From Ga0077527 sp964533495 (lineage in GTDB: Bacteria > Pseudomonadota > Gammaproteobacteria > Burkholderiales > SG8-41), in assembly GCA_964533495.1 (NCBI GenBank), contig CAZHJU010000002.1, positions 62,001 through 126,000 on the forward strand: 64,000 nucleotides of DNA, written 5' to 3'. Within the stretch, counting starts at the first letter, position 1; each line of letters opens with the position of its first letter. A program made the position numbers and the translations under genes. The notes beneath the pieces are model-generated. The model saw only the letters and a list, made by a program, of their open reading frames with translations. It had not been told where the DNA came from and ran no database searches. Shown one piece after another: positions 1-7,924 of this stretch.

Positions 1-51
1 ACCAAGGTCATGGGGCCGGTGATTCAGGCTGCCGGTCTGACCGCAAAATAA
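1..51 (+). CDS. C-terminal end of a Bug/TctC-type periplasmic binding protein (partial)
   Basis: The first 17 codons read in frame to a TAA and end in GPVIQAAGLTAK. This resembles the usual C-terminus of Bug (TctC) solute-binding proteins, where a Trp/Gly-Pro-Val-Ile-Lys-Ala-Ala segment closes the fold. The rest of the gene lies outside the window. A GC-rich hairpin with a T-run follows at once, which fits the end of a transcription unit. The family call rests on a very short peptide. Confidence 0.5.
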   Translation, partial: TKVMGPVIQAAGLTAK

Positions 52-70
52 AACCGGCAACGGGCATCCG

Positions 71-95
71 GGGGCGGCCAGGGCCGCCCCCTTTT
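71..95 (+). terminator. Intrinsic terminator after the partial Bug gene
   Basis: An 8-bp perfect stem (GGGGCGGC at 71-78, GCCGCCCC at 83-90) with a four-base loop is followed by CTTTT. It sits 20 bases after the stop of the upstream plus-strand gene. Confidence 0.75.
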
Positions 96-257
96 CATTG
101 GGCCGGACGATCGCGGATCGCGCCACGCGTTAAAATCCGGACCCGCAGAATCACGAAACCGGAACCGCCGGATCCATGCCGGCCACCCGTGCGGCGCCTG
201 CTGCCACCGCGCGACAACCGTTCCGTCCCCATCGACCACAGGCAGGGAGAACATCGC

Positions 258-1250
258 TTGAAAGCACTGATCGTCCACGAACACGGCCCGCTGGAAAACC
301 TGCTGCTGGAGGAAGCGCCCGATCCCGTCCCCGGGCCGGGCGAAGTGCTGGGCGACGTGCCCGCCGCCAGCGTCAACTTCCCCGACCTCCTGGTGATCGG
401 CGGCACCTACCAGGTGCTGCCGAAGCGCCCGTTCAGCCCGGGCAAGGACATGGCCGGCGTGGTGGCCGCGGTCGGCGCCGGCGTCACCACCTGCAAGCCG
501 GGGGACCGCGTCGCCGCGCAGAACGAATACGGTGCCTATGCCCAGAAATGCGTGGTGCCGCAGCACAACTGCTATCCGATGCCGGAATCGATGAGTTTCG
601 CGGACGCCGCGGCGATGGGCATCGCCTATCCGACCGCGCATTTCGCAATCGTCGAGCGCGGCCAGTACCGGCCCGGTGAAACCATCCTCGTCAACGGCGC
701 CGCCGGCGGGGTCGGCATCGCCGCCATCCAGGTGGGCAAGGCGCTGGGCGCGACGGTGATCGCCAGCGTCGGCAACGCCGAAAAAGCCGCGCTGGCGAAG
801 CAGCACGGCGCGGACCACGTGGTACGCACCGACGTGCCCGATCTGCGCAACGCCTTCCGCGATCAGGTGCTCGCCGCCGCCGGCAAGCGCGGCGTCGACA
901 TCATCGTCGATCCGGTCGGCGGCGATGTCTTCGACGCCAGCCTCAGGGTCATCGCCTGGTCCGGGCGAATCGTCGTCGTCGGTTTCGCCGAAGGCCGCAT
1001 TCCCGAAGTGAAGGCCGGCCACCTGCTGGTGAAAAACATCGCGCTGCTCGGCCTGCAGTACAGCGCCTACCGCGACCGCCAGCCGGAAAAGGTGCAGCGT
1101 GTGCAGCGCGAGCTGTTCGACTGGTACGTCGCCGGCAGGATCAAACCCCACGTGATGGCGGCTTTCCCGCTGGAGCAATACCGCGAAGCCCTGTGCACGG
1201 TGCGCGAGCGCAAGGTGGTGGGCAAGGTCGTGATCCTGACGCGGCCGTGA
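258..1250 (+). CDS. Zinc-free NADPH:quinone oxidoreductase (MDR family)
   Basis: Medium-chain dehydrogenase/reductase of about 330 aa, probably a cytoplasmic NADPH-dependent reductase of quinones or enones. The N-terminal GroES-like half (LKALIVHEHG...SVNFPDLLVIGG) is followed by a Rossmann half with the nucleotide motif NGAAGGVGIAAIQ near residues 150-165 and the terminal pattern RKVVGKVV seen in QOR/crotonyl-CoA reductase relatives. No structural zinc cysteine cluster is visible, as expected for QOR types. The TTG at 258 is chosen because AGGGAG (244-249) lies 8 bases upstream and the residues before it do not look conserved. The substrate cannot be told. It stands alone after a terminator. 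Confidence 0.85.
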   Translation: MKALIVHEHGPLENLLLEEAPDPVPGPGEVLGDVPAASVNFPDLLVIGGTYQVLPKRPFSPGKDMAGVVAAVGAGVTTCKPGDRVAAQNEYGAYAQKCVVPQHNCYPMPESMSFADAAAMGIAYPTAHFAIVERGQYRPGETILVNGAAGGVGIAAIQVGKALGATVIASVGNAEKAALAKQHGADHVVRTDVPDLRNAFRDQVLAAAGKRGVDIIVDPVGGDVFDASLRVIAWSGRIVVVGFAEGRIPEVKAGHLLVKNIALLGLQYSAYRDRQPEKVQRVQRELFDWYVAGRIKPHVMAAFPLEQYREALCTVRERKVVGKVVILTRP

Positions 1251-1261
1251 CGGGGTAATTC

Positions 1262-1295
1262 TATAAGTATTTGTTTTTAAACATTTTTTTATAGA
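1262..1295 (+). repeat. AT-rich dispersed element, copy 1 (IHF-like core)
   Basis: TATAAGTATTTGTTTTTAAA followed by CATTTTTTTATAGA, just after the oxidoreductase stop. This is one of about ten similar AT-rich stretches in an otherwise GC-rich window. The complementary strand reads AAACAAATACTTA, one mismatch from the IHF consensus WATCAANNNNTTR, with an A/T tract on the proper side. Function is inferred. Confidence 0.6.
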
Positions 1296-1412
1296 ACGGC
1301 AAGATCCGGGAAAATCGGCCGGCATGGCGCCGGACCATGATGGCGGCATACCGCCAACTGGGTATGATGCAAGCTGACACGCAGCACCCGTTGCAAGGGG
1401 GCCGGGGAAGAC

Positions 1413-2810
1413 ATGCGGTTCAGCACAAAAAATCCGACCGAAAAAACGCCGCGTGAAACACGCGGCCCGCGGCCGGATTTCCTGCAACTGCTGATCCCCG
1501 CCGCGGTCAGCCTGGCGGTGATCCTCGTCGGCACGCTGGCGGTGAACATGCAGGCACGCGAAATCGAAGGCCGCCGCCAGGTCGATCTGCTGACGGCGGG
1601 ATCCTCGCTGCGCACCCGCCTGAGCCGGGAGCTGAACAGCGTGCTCTACCTGACCAGCGGCATGTCCAGCTACCTCGCGGTGCGCCATGGTAGCCTCGAG
1701 CGCAAGGAAGTCGAGGCGATACTCGGCGGCCTTTACCGCGACGCCCGCCACGTGCGCAATTTTGCGGTGGCCGTCGGCTACCGCCTGACCTATGTCTACC
1801 CGGTCAAGGGCAACGAGAAGGCGATCGGCCTGCATTACCCCGACGCGCCCTCCCAGTGGCCCGACGTCAAACGCGCCGCCGAAAGCGGCACGCCGCTGCT
1901 GATCGGTCCGATTCCGCTGGTGCAGGGCGGCACCGGCCTGATCTACCGGGTGCCGATCTACATCGAAGGCCGCTACTGGGGCCTGCTGTCCTCGGTGATC
2001 AATTCGGAGTCGCTGCTGCGCACCGCCATCGCCGAAAGCGCGTCGAGCGGTAACGCGATCGCAATCCGCGGCAGAAACGGCGCCGGCATGGCGGGCGAGG
2101 TGTTCTGGGGCGACCCGGCACTGTTCTCGGCTCCGGACGCCCAGCATGTCGATGTCGAGGTGCCCGGCGGCAAGTGGGTGATCGCGCTGCGCCACACCAC
2201 GCCACCGCCGCGGTTCGCGCTGTGGTTGATGCACGCCCTGGTCTGGCTTCTTGCGGCGATACTGGGATGGGGCACGCTGTTGGTGCTGGAACAGCGCGCC
2301 CGCCTCGCGCAGCTCGCGCTGTTCGACCCGCTGACTGGCCTGCCCAACCGCCTGCTGGTGCGTGACCGCATCGACCGCGCGATGTCCGGCCTGCGCCGCG
2401 ACCGGAGCCGGACCTGCCTGCTGCTGTTCATCGATCTCGACGGCTTCAAGCAGGTCAACGACAGGCTGGGCCACAAGGCCGGCGACACCGCCCTGCAACA
2501 CACGGCGCAGCGCATCGCCGGCGCGGTACGTGAATCCGACACGGTGGGCCGCTGGGGCGGCGACGAGTTCGTCGTGTTCATGGAAAACGTCGATCGCGCC
2601 AATGTCGGCGAAATGGTCGCCAAGGTGCGCCAGGTGGTCGGATTGCCGACGAACTATGCGCAGCAGCAATTCTCCGTGGGCGCCTCGATAGGCCTCGCCT
2701 TCGCGCCGGACGACGGCAGCACGCTGGAGGATCTGCTGCGCGCCGCCGATGCCCGCATGTACGAAAACAAGGCGCTGCGGCGCGAGGACAGGCCGCGGGA
2801 CGCTACCTGA
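1413..2810 (+). CDS. Membrane diguanylate cyclase with CHASE sensor domain
   Basis: 465-aa inner-membrane protein that should make cyclic di-GMP in response to a periplasmic signal. A transmembrane segment (about residues 26-46) is followed by a periplasmic CHASE-type domain (about 50-240; note the SYLAVRHGSLE and GTGLIYRVPIY stretches), a second membrane segment (about 268-292) and a GGDEF domain. The active-site motif GGDEF is intact near residues 382-386, and an RxxD product-inhibition site (RESD) lies five residues before it, so the enzyme is probably active and feedback-controlled. FIDLDGFKQVND and DPLTGLPNR are the expected substrate-side motifs. The ligand is unknown. Its 3' end overlaps the convergent TauE remnant by 8 bases. 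Confidence 0.93.
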   Translation: MRFSTKNPTEKTPRETRGPRPDFLQLLIPAAVSLAVILVGTLAVNMQAREIEGRRQVDLLTAGSSLRTRLSRELNSVLYLTSGMSSYLAVRHGSLERKEVEAILGGLYRDARHVRNFAVAVGYRLTYVYPVKGNEKAIGLHYPDAPSQWPDVKRAAESGTPLLIGPIPLVQGGTGLIYRVPIYIEGRYWGLLSSVINSESLLRTAIAESASSGNAIAIRGRNGAGMAGEVFWGDPALFSAPDAQHVDVEVPGGKWVIALRHTTPPPRFALWLMHALVWLLAAILGWGTLLVLEQRARLAQLALFDPLTGLPNRLLVRDRIDRAMSGLRRDRSRTCLLLFIDLDGFKQVNDRLGHKAGDTALQHTAQRIAGAVRESDTVGRWGGDEFVVFMENVDRANVGEMVAKVRQVVGLPTNYAQQQFSVGASIGLAFAPDDGSTLEDLLRAADARMYENKALRREDRPRDAT

Positions 2811-3539
2811 ACATCAGCGGCAGCCCGCTCAGGATCAGGACCGCGCAGACCACGCGCCGGAACGTCGCCTCGCTCATGCCGGTGTGGATGCGGTCGCCGA
2901 GGAATATCCCGGCCAGCATGAACGGCAGCGCCGCCGCGAACAGCAGCAGCGACTCGCGCCGAACTCGCCCACCGTCCAGTAACCGATGCCGCGCACCACC
3001 GCCAGCGTCATCATCAGCACCGCGAGCGTGCCGCGGAACTGTTCCTTGGTGACGCGCATCGCGTCCATGTAGACCGCGAAAAACAGGCTCGCCATCGTGC
3101 CGAACATCGTGCCCACCGCGCCGGCGAGGAAACTCGCCGCGGTGGCAACCGCCCGCGGCAGGTGCCCGGACCCGCCGCCGCGGGTCTGCCACAGCGCGTA
3201 CAGCCCATACCCCGTCACCAGCGCGCCGAGGCCGCGTGTCAGCCACTCGGCATCGAGCGTCTTGAACAGCCACAGGCCGAGCAATATGCCCAGCGAGCAC
3301 GAGGGCAGGATTTTCAGGATCATCGGCAACGACACATGCCGCCGGTCCTTGCCGAACAGCGTCGCCGACGACGAGATGGTCAGCAGCGTCCACACCGGCA
3401 CCAGCGTCTTCATCGGGATCACCAGCGCCAGCAGCGGCATCGCGGCGAAGCCGCCGAAGCCGGTGCTGCCGCGCAGCGCGTAGCTCGCGACCAGCACGAC
3501 GATGCAGTAGATCTCCGCCAGCGGCGAAAGACCGGTCAT
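2803..3539 (-). pseudogene. Frameshifted TauE/SafE sulfite-exporter-type permease
   Basis: Read from the minus strand, MTGLSPLAEIYCI... runs through typical TauE/SafE membrane helices (GSTGFGGFAAMPLLAL, GTMFGTMASLFFAVY) up to YWTVGEFG. There the frame breaks near 2957-2960, and the expected continuation (ESLLLFAAALPFMLAGIFLG...SGLPLMFR) is found in another frame. One missing base, around GGCGCGAGTCG, explains it. The family exports small organic anions or sulfite. The ATG overlaps the stop of the upstream GntR gene (ATGA), so the two were co-transcribed. It is either a real recent pseudogene or a sequencing/assembly error. Confidence 0.8.
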
Positions 3540-4237
3540 GCCGCCGCGTGCCCGCCCAGTTCGATCAGCCGCATGATTTCGGCCGCGGCGGCCTGCGCCT
3601 CCTCGCGCGTCAAGCGTTCGGCCGCTTCTCCGTCCCGCCTGCGGATCGCCGCCAGCATCGCGCGCAGGCCCTTGACGCTCTCCTTCGAGCGGCTGTCCGA
3701 GCGCTGCGGGTGGGAGAGGCCCAGCGCGCGCCAGCGCCAGATGCGCGCATGCAGCGTGCCCAGCATCGAGGACAGCGTCTCGCTGCCGGCCCCTTCGAAC
3801 AGCACTTCGTAGAACCGGTTCTTGGTTTCCAGCACTTCCTGCGCGTCGCCGCGTTCGTAGGCGCCCGCGACGACATCCAGCGCCTGCGCCAGGCGTTTCA
3901 GATCGGCATCGCCGGCGTTCTGCACGAACAGCCGCGCCGCCAGCCCCTCCAGCACCGCGCGGATGGTGTACAGATCCTTGGCTTCGGCGAGCGACAGTTC
4001 GCGCACCACCGGACCCTTGTTCGGCACGTTGGCGATCAGGCCCTCGGACTCCAACTGGCGCAGCGCCTCGCGGATCACCGTGCGCGACACGCCCATCATC
4101 TCGGTCAGTTCGCGTTCCGTCAGCCGCGCACCGGGCGCGAGGCGGCCGTCGATGATCGCGCGGCGCAGGCCATCGAGCACCTGCAACCGCAACGGCGCCG
4201 CAAGTTTCTGAATTCCTTCGATTTTCGGATTGTTCAT
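3536..4237 (-). CDS. GntR-family transcriptional regulator, FadR/FCD subfamily
   Basis: 233-aa repressor-type protein. The N-terminal winged helix covers about residues 15-85 (LTERELTEMMGVSRTVIREA is the recognition region), followed by an all-helical FCD ligand domain (about 95-220) of the kind that binds small carboxylates. It is divergent from the catabolic run starting at 4429 and overlaps the TauE-like gene behind it by 4 bases. Overlapping palindromes in the shared upstream gap (4270-4294) are likely its operator, suggesting control of itself and of the catabolic genes. The effector is unknown but is probably an intermediate of that pathway. Confidence 0.92.
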   Translation of the reverse strand: MNNPKIEGIQKLAAPLRLQVLDGLRRAIIDGRLAPGARLTERELTEMMGVSRTVIREALRQLESEGLIANVPNKGPVVRELSLAEAKDLYTIRAVLEGLAARLFVQNAGDADLKRLAQALDVVAGAYERGDAQEVLETKNRFYEVLFEGAGSETLSSMLGTLHARIWRWRALGLSHPQRSDSRSKESVKGLRAMLAAIRRRDGEAAERLTREEAQAAAAEIMRLIELGGHAAA

Positions 4238-4269
4238 GATGTCTGCTGCCGGCGGTTGTTGACCATCCC

Positions 4270-4294
4270 GTATTACCGTAATACGATATTACGG
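4270..4294. promoter_or_regulatory. Overlapping palindromes, probable GntR operator
   Basis: Two perfect inverted repeats overlap: GTATTAC-C-GTAATAC (4270-4284) and CCGTAATA-CGA-TATTACGG (4276-4294). They lie 33 bases from the GntR start in the divergent gap toward the 4429 gene. GntR proteins bind short palindromes in such positions; that this regulator binds here is inference. Confidence 0.7.
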
Positions 4295-4428
4295 TCTGAT
4301 GTGCAGGGCAAGCTCGCAGCGCAACGCAGCACAAGTTTCCTGCTGCCAGCATCGGTTTCTTGCCGCCGGCATCACCTGTTCGACCATTCCGCCATTTCAA
4401 TTCCGAAATCAGTGAGGAGCACGCCACC

Positions 4429-5493
4429 ATGAGCACCCCCGTCAAAGTCGGCATCGTCGGCCTCGGCCGCTGGGCCAAGGTCCTGACCCGCGCCGCCAAG
4501 CAGTCGAGCAAGGTCCAGATCGTCGCCGGCTACAGCCGCTCGCAGGAAAAGCGCGACGCGTTCGCGAAAGAGATGGGCGTGCCCGCGGTGCCCGACATGC
4601 AGGCCATGCTGTCGAATCCCGAGATCAAGGGCGTGATCCTGACCGTGCCCAACGAGCAGCACCTGCCGATGGCCGAAATCGTCGCCAAGGGCGGCAAGCA
4701 CGTCTACACCGAGAAGCCGATCTCGCAGACGCTGGAAGACGGCCTGAAAATCGAGGCACTACAGAAGCAGCACGGCATCACCGTCACCGTCGGCCACAGC
4801 GCGCGGCTGATGGCCGGCATCCGCATCATCAAGGAAAAGATCGACGCCGGCGAACTCGGCCGCGTCGCCTTCATCGAAGCCAACTTCTCCAACGAGCGCG
4901 CGCTGGAACTGACGCCGCAGACCTGGCGCTGGTACAAGGACCGCGCCCCCGGCGGCCCGCTGTCGCAACTGGCGATCCACCAGTTCGACGTGCTGCACCT
5001 GCTCGGCGGCGAAGTGCAGGAAGTTTCGTCGATGGCCTCCAAGCTGTCGCCGGTCGGCGCCGAGGTCGACGACCAGTCGATGACGCTGGTGCGGTTCAAG
5101 GACGGCAAGGTCGGTTACGTCGGCTCCTGCTGGACCTCGCCCGGCATTTTCGCCGTGCGCGTGTTCGGCTCGAAGGGCCTGATGCACTACGAAATCGACT
5201 TCGGCACCTGGGACACCCCGCACCTGCTGCACAAAAACTCCGTGCTCTACATCCAGCGCGGCAAGGACGGCTGGGCCAAGCGCGAGGACATCAAGCTGCC
5301 GGAGAGCGACATGTTCCGCGCCGAGCTCGAAGCCTTCGCCGACAGTTGCGTATCCGGCAAGCCGAACGAACTGACCGCCCACAACGGCAACGTCGCGGTG
5401 GCGATGACCAATGCCGCGCTGAAGTCGATCGACCGCAAGGGCCAGTGCGTGACCATCGAGGAAGTCATGAACGACGCGAAACGCGCGGCGTGA
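4429..5493 (+). CDS. Gfo/Idh/MocA-family dehydrogenase
   Basis: 354-aa NAD(P)-dependent oxidoreductase. The N-terminal Rossmann fold begins KVGIVGLGRWAKV (residues 5-17), with the conserved EKPISQT segment (Lys of the EKP motif contacts cofactor and substrate) near residues 98-104, then the GFO/IDH/MocA C-terminal sheet domain with GGPLSQLAIHQFDVLHLLGG. The family oxidises sugars, inositols and related hydroxyl groups. ATG 4429 is preceded by GAGGAG at 4413-4418; upstream in-frame codons lack a ribosome site. It opens the plus-strand catabolic run controlled by the divergent GntR gene. The exact substrate cannot be deduced. Confidence 0.9.
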   Translation: MSTPVKVGIVGLGRWAKVLTRAAKQSSKVQIVAGYSRSQEKRDAFAKEMGVPAVPDMQAMLSNPEIKGVILTVPNEQHLPMAEIVAKGGKHVYTEKPISQTLEDGLKIEALQKQHGITVTVGHSARLMAGIRIIKEKIDAGELGRVAFIEANFSNERALELTPQTWRWYKDRAPGGPLSQLAIHQFDVLHLLGGEVQEVSSMASKLSPVGAEVDDQSMTLVRFKDGKVGYVGSCWTSPGIFAVRVFGSKGLMHYEIDFGTWDTPHLLHKNSVLYIQRGKDGWAKREDIKLPESDMFRAELEAFADSCVSGKPNELTAHNGNVAVAMTNAALKSIDRKGQCVTIEEVMNDAKRAA

Positions 5494-5524
5494 ACATCCG
5501 GCGCATGTCATGACAACCGACGTC

Positions 5525-5604
5525 GTCATTCCGGCGCAAGCCGGAATCCAGGCTTTTGGGATCGCCCGGAAAATTCCCTGGACTCCGGCTTACGCCGGAG
5601 TGAC
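5525..5604. repeat. REP-like composite inverted repeat, copy R1
   Basis: About 80 bp beginning GTCATTCCGGCGCAAGCCGG and ending ACTCCGGCTTACGCCGGAGT plus GAC, with inner CCAGG/CCTGG arms. Each half forms its own hairpin and the halves are inverted. The same design recurs at 11394, 30159, 37236 and 62818. Confidence 0.85.
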
Positions 5605-5642
5605 GGCCTGTAATCCACCAGCACCATAGTTCGGAATCCATC

Positions 5643-6452
5643 ATGTCCAAACCCGCAACCCGCTACTTCATCGACCTCACCCAGCCCGAGATCGCGGCGC
5701 AGTTGAAGAAAAACCCGCTGGTGATCCTGCCCGCGGGCAGCGTCGAGCAGCACGGACCGCACCTGCCGACCGGCACCGACATCTATGCCGCCAACGTGAT
5801 CGGCCACGCCGTGGCCGAGCGCATGGACGGTCTGGTGCTGCCGGGCGGCCCACTCGGCGTGACGCCGATGCACATGCCTTTCGAGGGCACGATCACGCTG
5901 ACGCCGGACACCTATCAGCGCGTCGTCACCGAAACCTGCGCCTCCACCGCGCAGCATGGCGCGAAGCGGCTGCTGATCCTGAACTGGCACGAAGGCAACA
6001 TCCCGTCGCTGGCCATCGCCTCCGAAAAGCTGCACCGCGAAGTCGGCATGAGCGTGATCGTGGTCCAGGCCTGCTACGTCGCCGCCGAGCTCTACGGCCA
6101 CGACTGCGGCGGCCTGACCCACGGCGGCGAGATCGAGGCGCTGGCCGTGCTGGCCTACCAGCCGGAGCTGGTGCATCTCGACCGCATCGACTACTCCTCG
6201 GACCACGGCCACGGCCGCAAATGGGACCGCCTGCGCCGCACCCGCAGCTACCAGCCGGTGCTGCGCGACATCAAAACCATCGCCGCGACAGGCTGGTACG
6301 GCGCGCCTGAGCACGCCACCGCGGCGAAAGGCCTAAAAATGCTCAACGACATCGCCGACGCCATCGCCAAGGAGTGCGCCGAGATCTTCGCGCTGCTCGA
6401 CGAAGCCCAAGGCGGCACCGCCGAGATCAAGCATCTGAAAGTGGCCAGCTGA
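5643..6452 (+). CDS. Creatininase-family amidohydrolase
   Basis: 269 aa, the usual length for creatinine amidohydrolase/FAPy-deformylase-type enzymes, which hydrolyse amide bonds with two divalent metals. Family metal ligands are visible: E35, H37 and D46 in GSVEQHGPHLPTGTD, H116 in NWHEGN, and the glutamate of THGGEIEA. Start ATG 5643. It lies between the REP copy and the cupin gene, with only two bases between its stop and the cupin ATG. In this setting it may open a lactam or amide in the pathway, rather than act on creatinine itself; that part is inference. Confidence 0.88.
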   Translation: MSKPATRYFIDLTQPEIAAQLKKNPLVILPAGSVEQHGPHLPTGTDIYAANVIGHAVAERMDGLVLPGGPLGVTPMHMPFEGTITLTPDTYQRVVTETCASTAQHGAKRLLILNWHEGNIPSLAIASEKLHREVGMSVIVVQACYVAAELYGHDCGGLTHGGEIEALAVLAYQPELVHLDRIDYSSDHGHGRKWDRLRRTRSYQPVLRDIKTIAATGWYGAPEHATAAKGLKMLNDIADAIAKECAEIFALLDEAQGGTAEIKHLKVAS

Positions 6453-6454
6453 CC

Positions 6455-6829
6455 ATGGCAAAAGTCCTCACCCAGGCCAAAGCCAAAAGCATGGGCCTGC
6501 CCGGCCGCAAGTCGCTGGAAATCGTCTCCGGCGAAAAAGGCTCGGAATCGGTGACGCTGCGGCTGGTCGAAATCCCGCCGGAGAAGCCCGGCGACGCGCC
6601 GCGCGGCAGGCACTTCCACCAGGGCTTCGAGGAATGCATTTTCGTGATGTCCGGCGAAGGCTGCACCGAGGCCGACAGCGGCAGTTATCCGCTGAAAGCC
6701 GGCGACACCATCCTGATTCCCTCCGGTGAAAAACACGCCACGCGCAACACCGGCGCGGAGCCGCTGGTGCTGCTGTGCTTTTTCCCGATAGCTGATATTG
6801 CCAAACGCACCCAGGAACAGAAGCCCTGA
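6455..6829 (+). CDS. Small single-domain cupin protein
   Basis: 124 aa. One cupin barrel: HFHQGFEECIFVMSGEG (about residues 50-66) gives the HxH...E first motif, and AGDTILIPSGEKHATRN (about 83-99) gives the second motif with its histidine, so a metal site is likely. Such proteins are isomerases, dioxygenases or sensors; no specific reaction can be assigned. The ATG lies two bases after the amidohydrolase stop, implying translational coupling within the catabolic run. Confidence 0.85.
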   Translation: MAKVLTQAKAKSMGLPGRKSLEIVSGEKGSESVTLRLVEIPPEKPGDAPRGRHFHQGFEECIFVMSGEGCTEADSGSYPLKAGDTILIPSGEKHATRNTGAEPLVLLCFFPIADIAKRTQEQKP

Positions 6830-6898
6830 ACCATTCCCGGCGACCAGCGCCTTGGACACGCCCCCTTCAATCCTCAATCCGCATTCCTCAATCCCGCA

Positions 6899-7876
6899 AT
6901 GAGCATCGACGTCGTCTGTCTCCGCCCCGAAGCCGATTTCACCCGCGTCGGCGTCACGCCGCCGGGCCACCTCAACATCGCCTACCGCAAGCCCGACGAT
7001 GCCGATCTGCCGGCGCTGATGAAACAGGCGCGCGCGGTGGTCATGCCCGCGGTCGGGCCGAAACTGCCGGCGTCACTGTTCGAGGGCACGTCGCTGAAAG
7101 TCGTGCAGATCACCGGCGCCGGCGTCGACCGGCTCGACGAAGCCGCGCTGAAGAAATTCGGCATTCCGGTGGCCAACGTGCCCGGCGGCAGCAACTCCGC
7201 ATTGGCCGAATACACCACCGCCTGCGCCTCGGTCCTGCTGCGCCGCTTCGCCTGGGCCGATGCCGAGATCAAGAAGGGCAACTACGTGCCTTTCCGCAAC
7301 CGCATGATGGCCGACAATCTCGCCGGCATCGACGGCGCCACTGTCGGCGTGGTCGGCATGGGCGTCATCGGCATGGCCGTCGCGCAGGCTTTCCACCGCA
7401 TCGGCTGCCGCATCGTGTATTTCGATCCGGTACTGAAGGACAAGTCGCAGGCCGACACGATGGGCGCGAAGGCGCTGGCGCTCGACGACCTGCTGAAAAC
7501 CGCCGACGTGGTCACGCTGCACGTGCCGCTGCTGCCGGCGACGACGAAGCTGATCGGCGCCGCCCGGCTCGCGCTGATGAAGCCGGAAGCGGTGCTGATC
7601 AATGGCGCCCGCGGCGGCGTGGTCGACGAGGCCGCGCTGGCGCAGGCGCTGAAGGACGGGCGCATCGCCGGCGCAGCGGTCGATGTCTACAGCATCGAAC
7701 CGGCCACGGCCGACAATCCGCTGCTGCAGCTCGGGGGCGAGGCCGCCTCGCGCCTGCTGCTGACGCCCCACGTCGCCGGCGTGACCCGCCAGTCCGCGGC
7801 CTTTCTGTTCAGGGCGTCCTGGGAAAATGTCCAGCATGTGTTGAACGGCGGCGCGACCGCAAACCGCGTCTACTAG
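6899..7876 (+). CDS. D-2-hydroxyacid dehydrogenase
   Basis: 325-aa NAD(P)-dependent enzyme of the D-isomer 2-hydroxyacid dehydrogenase family (reduction of 2-oxoacids or the reverse). The nucleotide fold GVVGMGVIGMAVA is near residues 149-161. The catalytic Arg is in NGARGGVVDE (about 238), the Glu is in the VDVYSIEPA segment (about 265), and His is in LTPHVAG (about 293), so all three catalytic residues are present. No clear ribosome site precedes ATG 6899. The short gap before it holds CT-rich repeats (TCAATCCTCAATCC). It belongs to the GntR-linked catabolic run. Confidence 0.9.
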   Translation: MSIDVVCLRPEADFTRVGVTPPGHLNIAYRKPDDADLPALMKQARAVVMPAVGPKLPASLFEGTSLKVVQITGAGVDRLDEAALKKFGIPVANVPGGSNSALAEYTTACASVLLRRFAWADAEIKKGNYVPFRNRMMADNLAGIDGATVGVVGMGVIGMAVAQAFHRIGCRIVYFDPVLKDKSQADTMGAKALALDDLLKTADVVTLHVPLLPATTKLIGAARLALMKPEAVLINGARGGVVDEAALAQALKDGRIAGAAVDVYSIEPATADNPLLQLGGEAASRLLLTPHVAGVTRQSAAFLFRASWENVQHVLNGGATANRVY

Positions 7877-7924
7877 AATACGGGGCAGGCGGCGCCCCGC
7901 GCTGCCGCAACAGGAGGAGCCCCG

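Noticed and set aside
24..2669. 881-codon open frame on the minus strand
   Set aside because: It runs antisense to the oxidoreductase and CHASE-GGDEF genes, has no family features and has a His/Gln/Arg-rich composition typical of shadow frames in GC-rich DNA.
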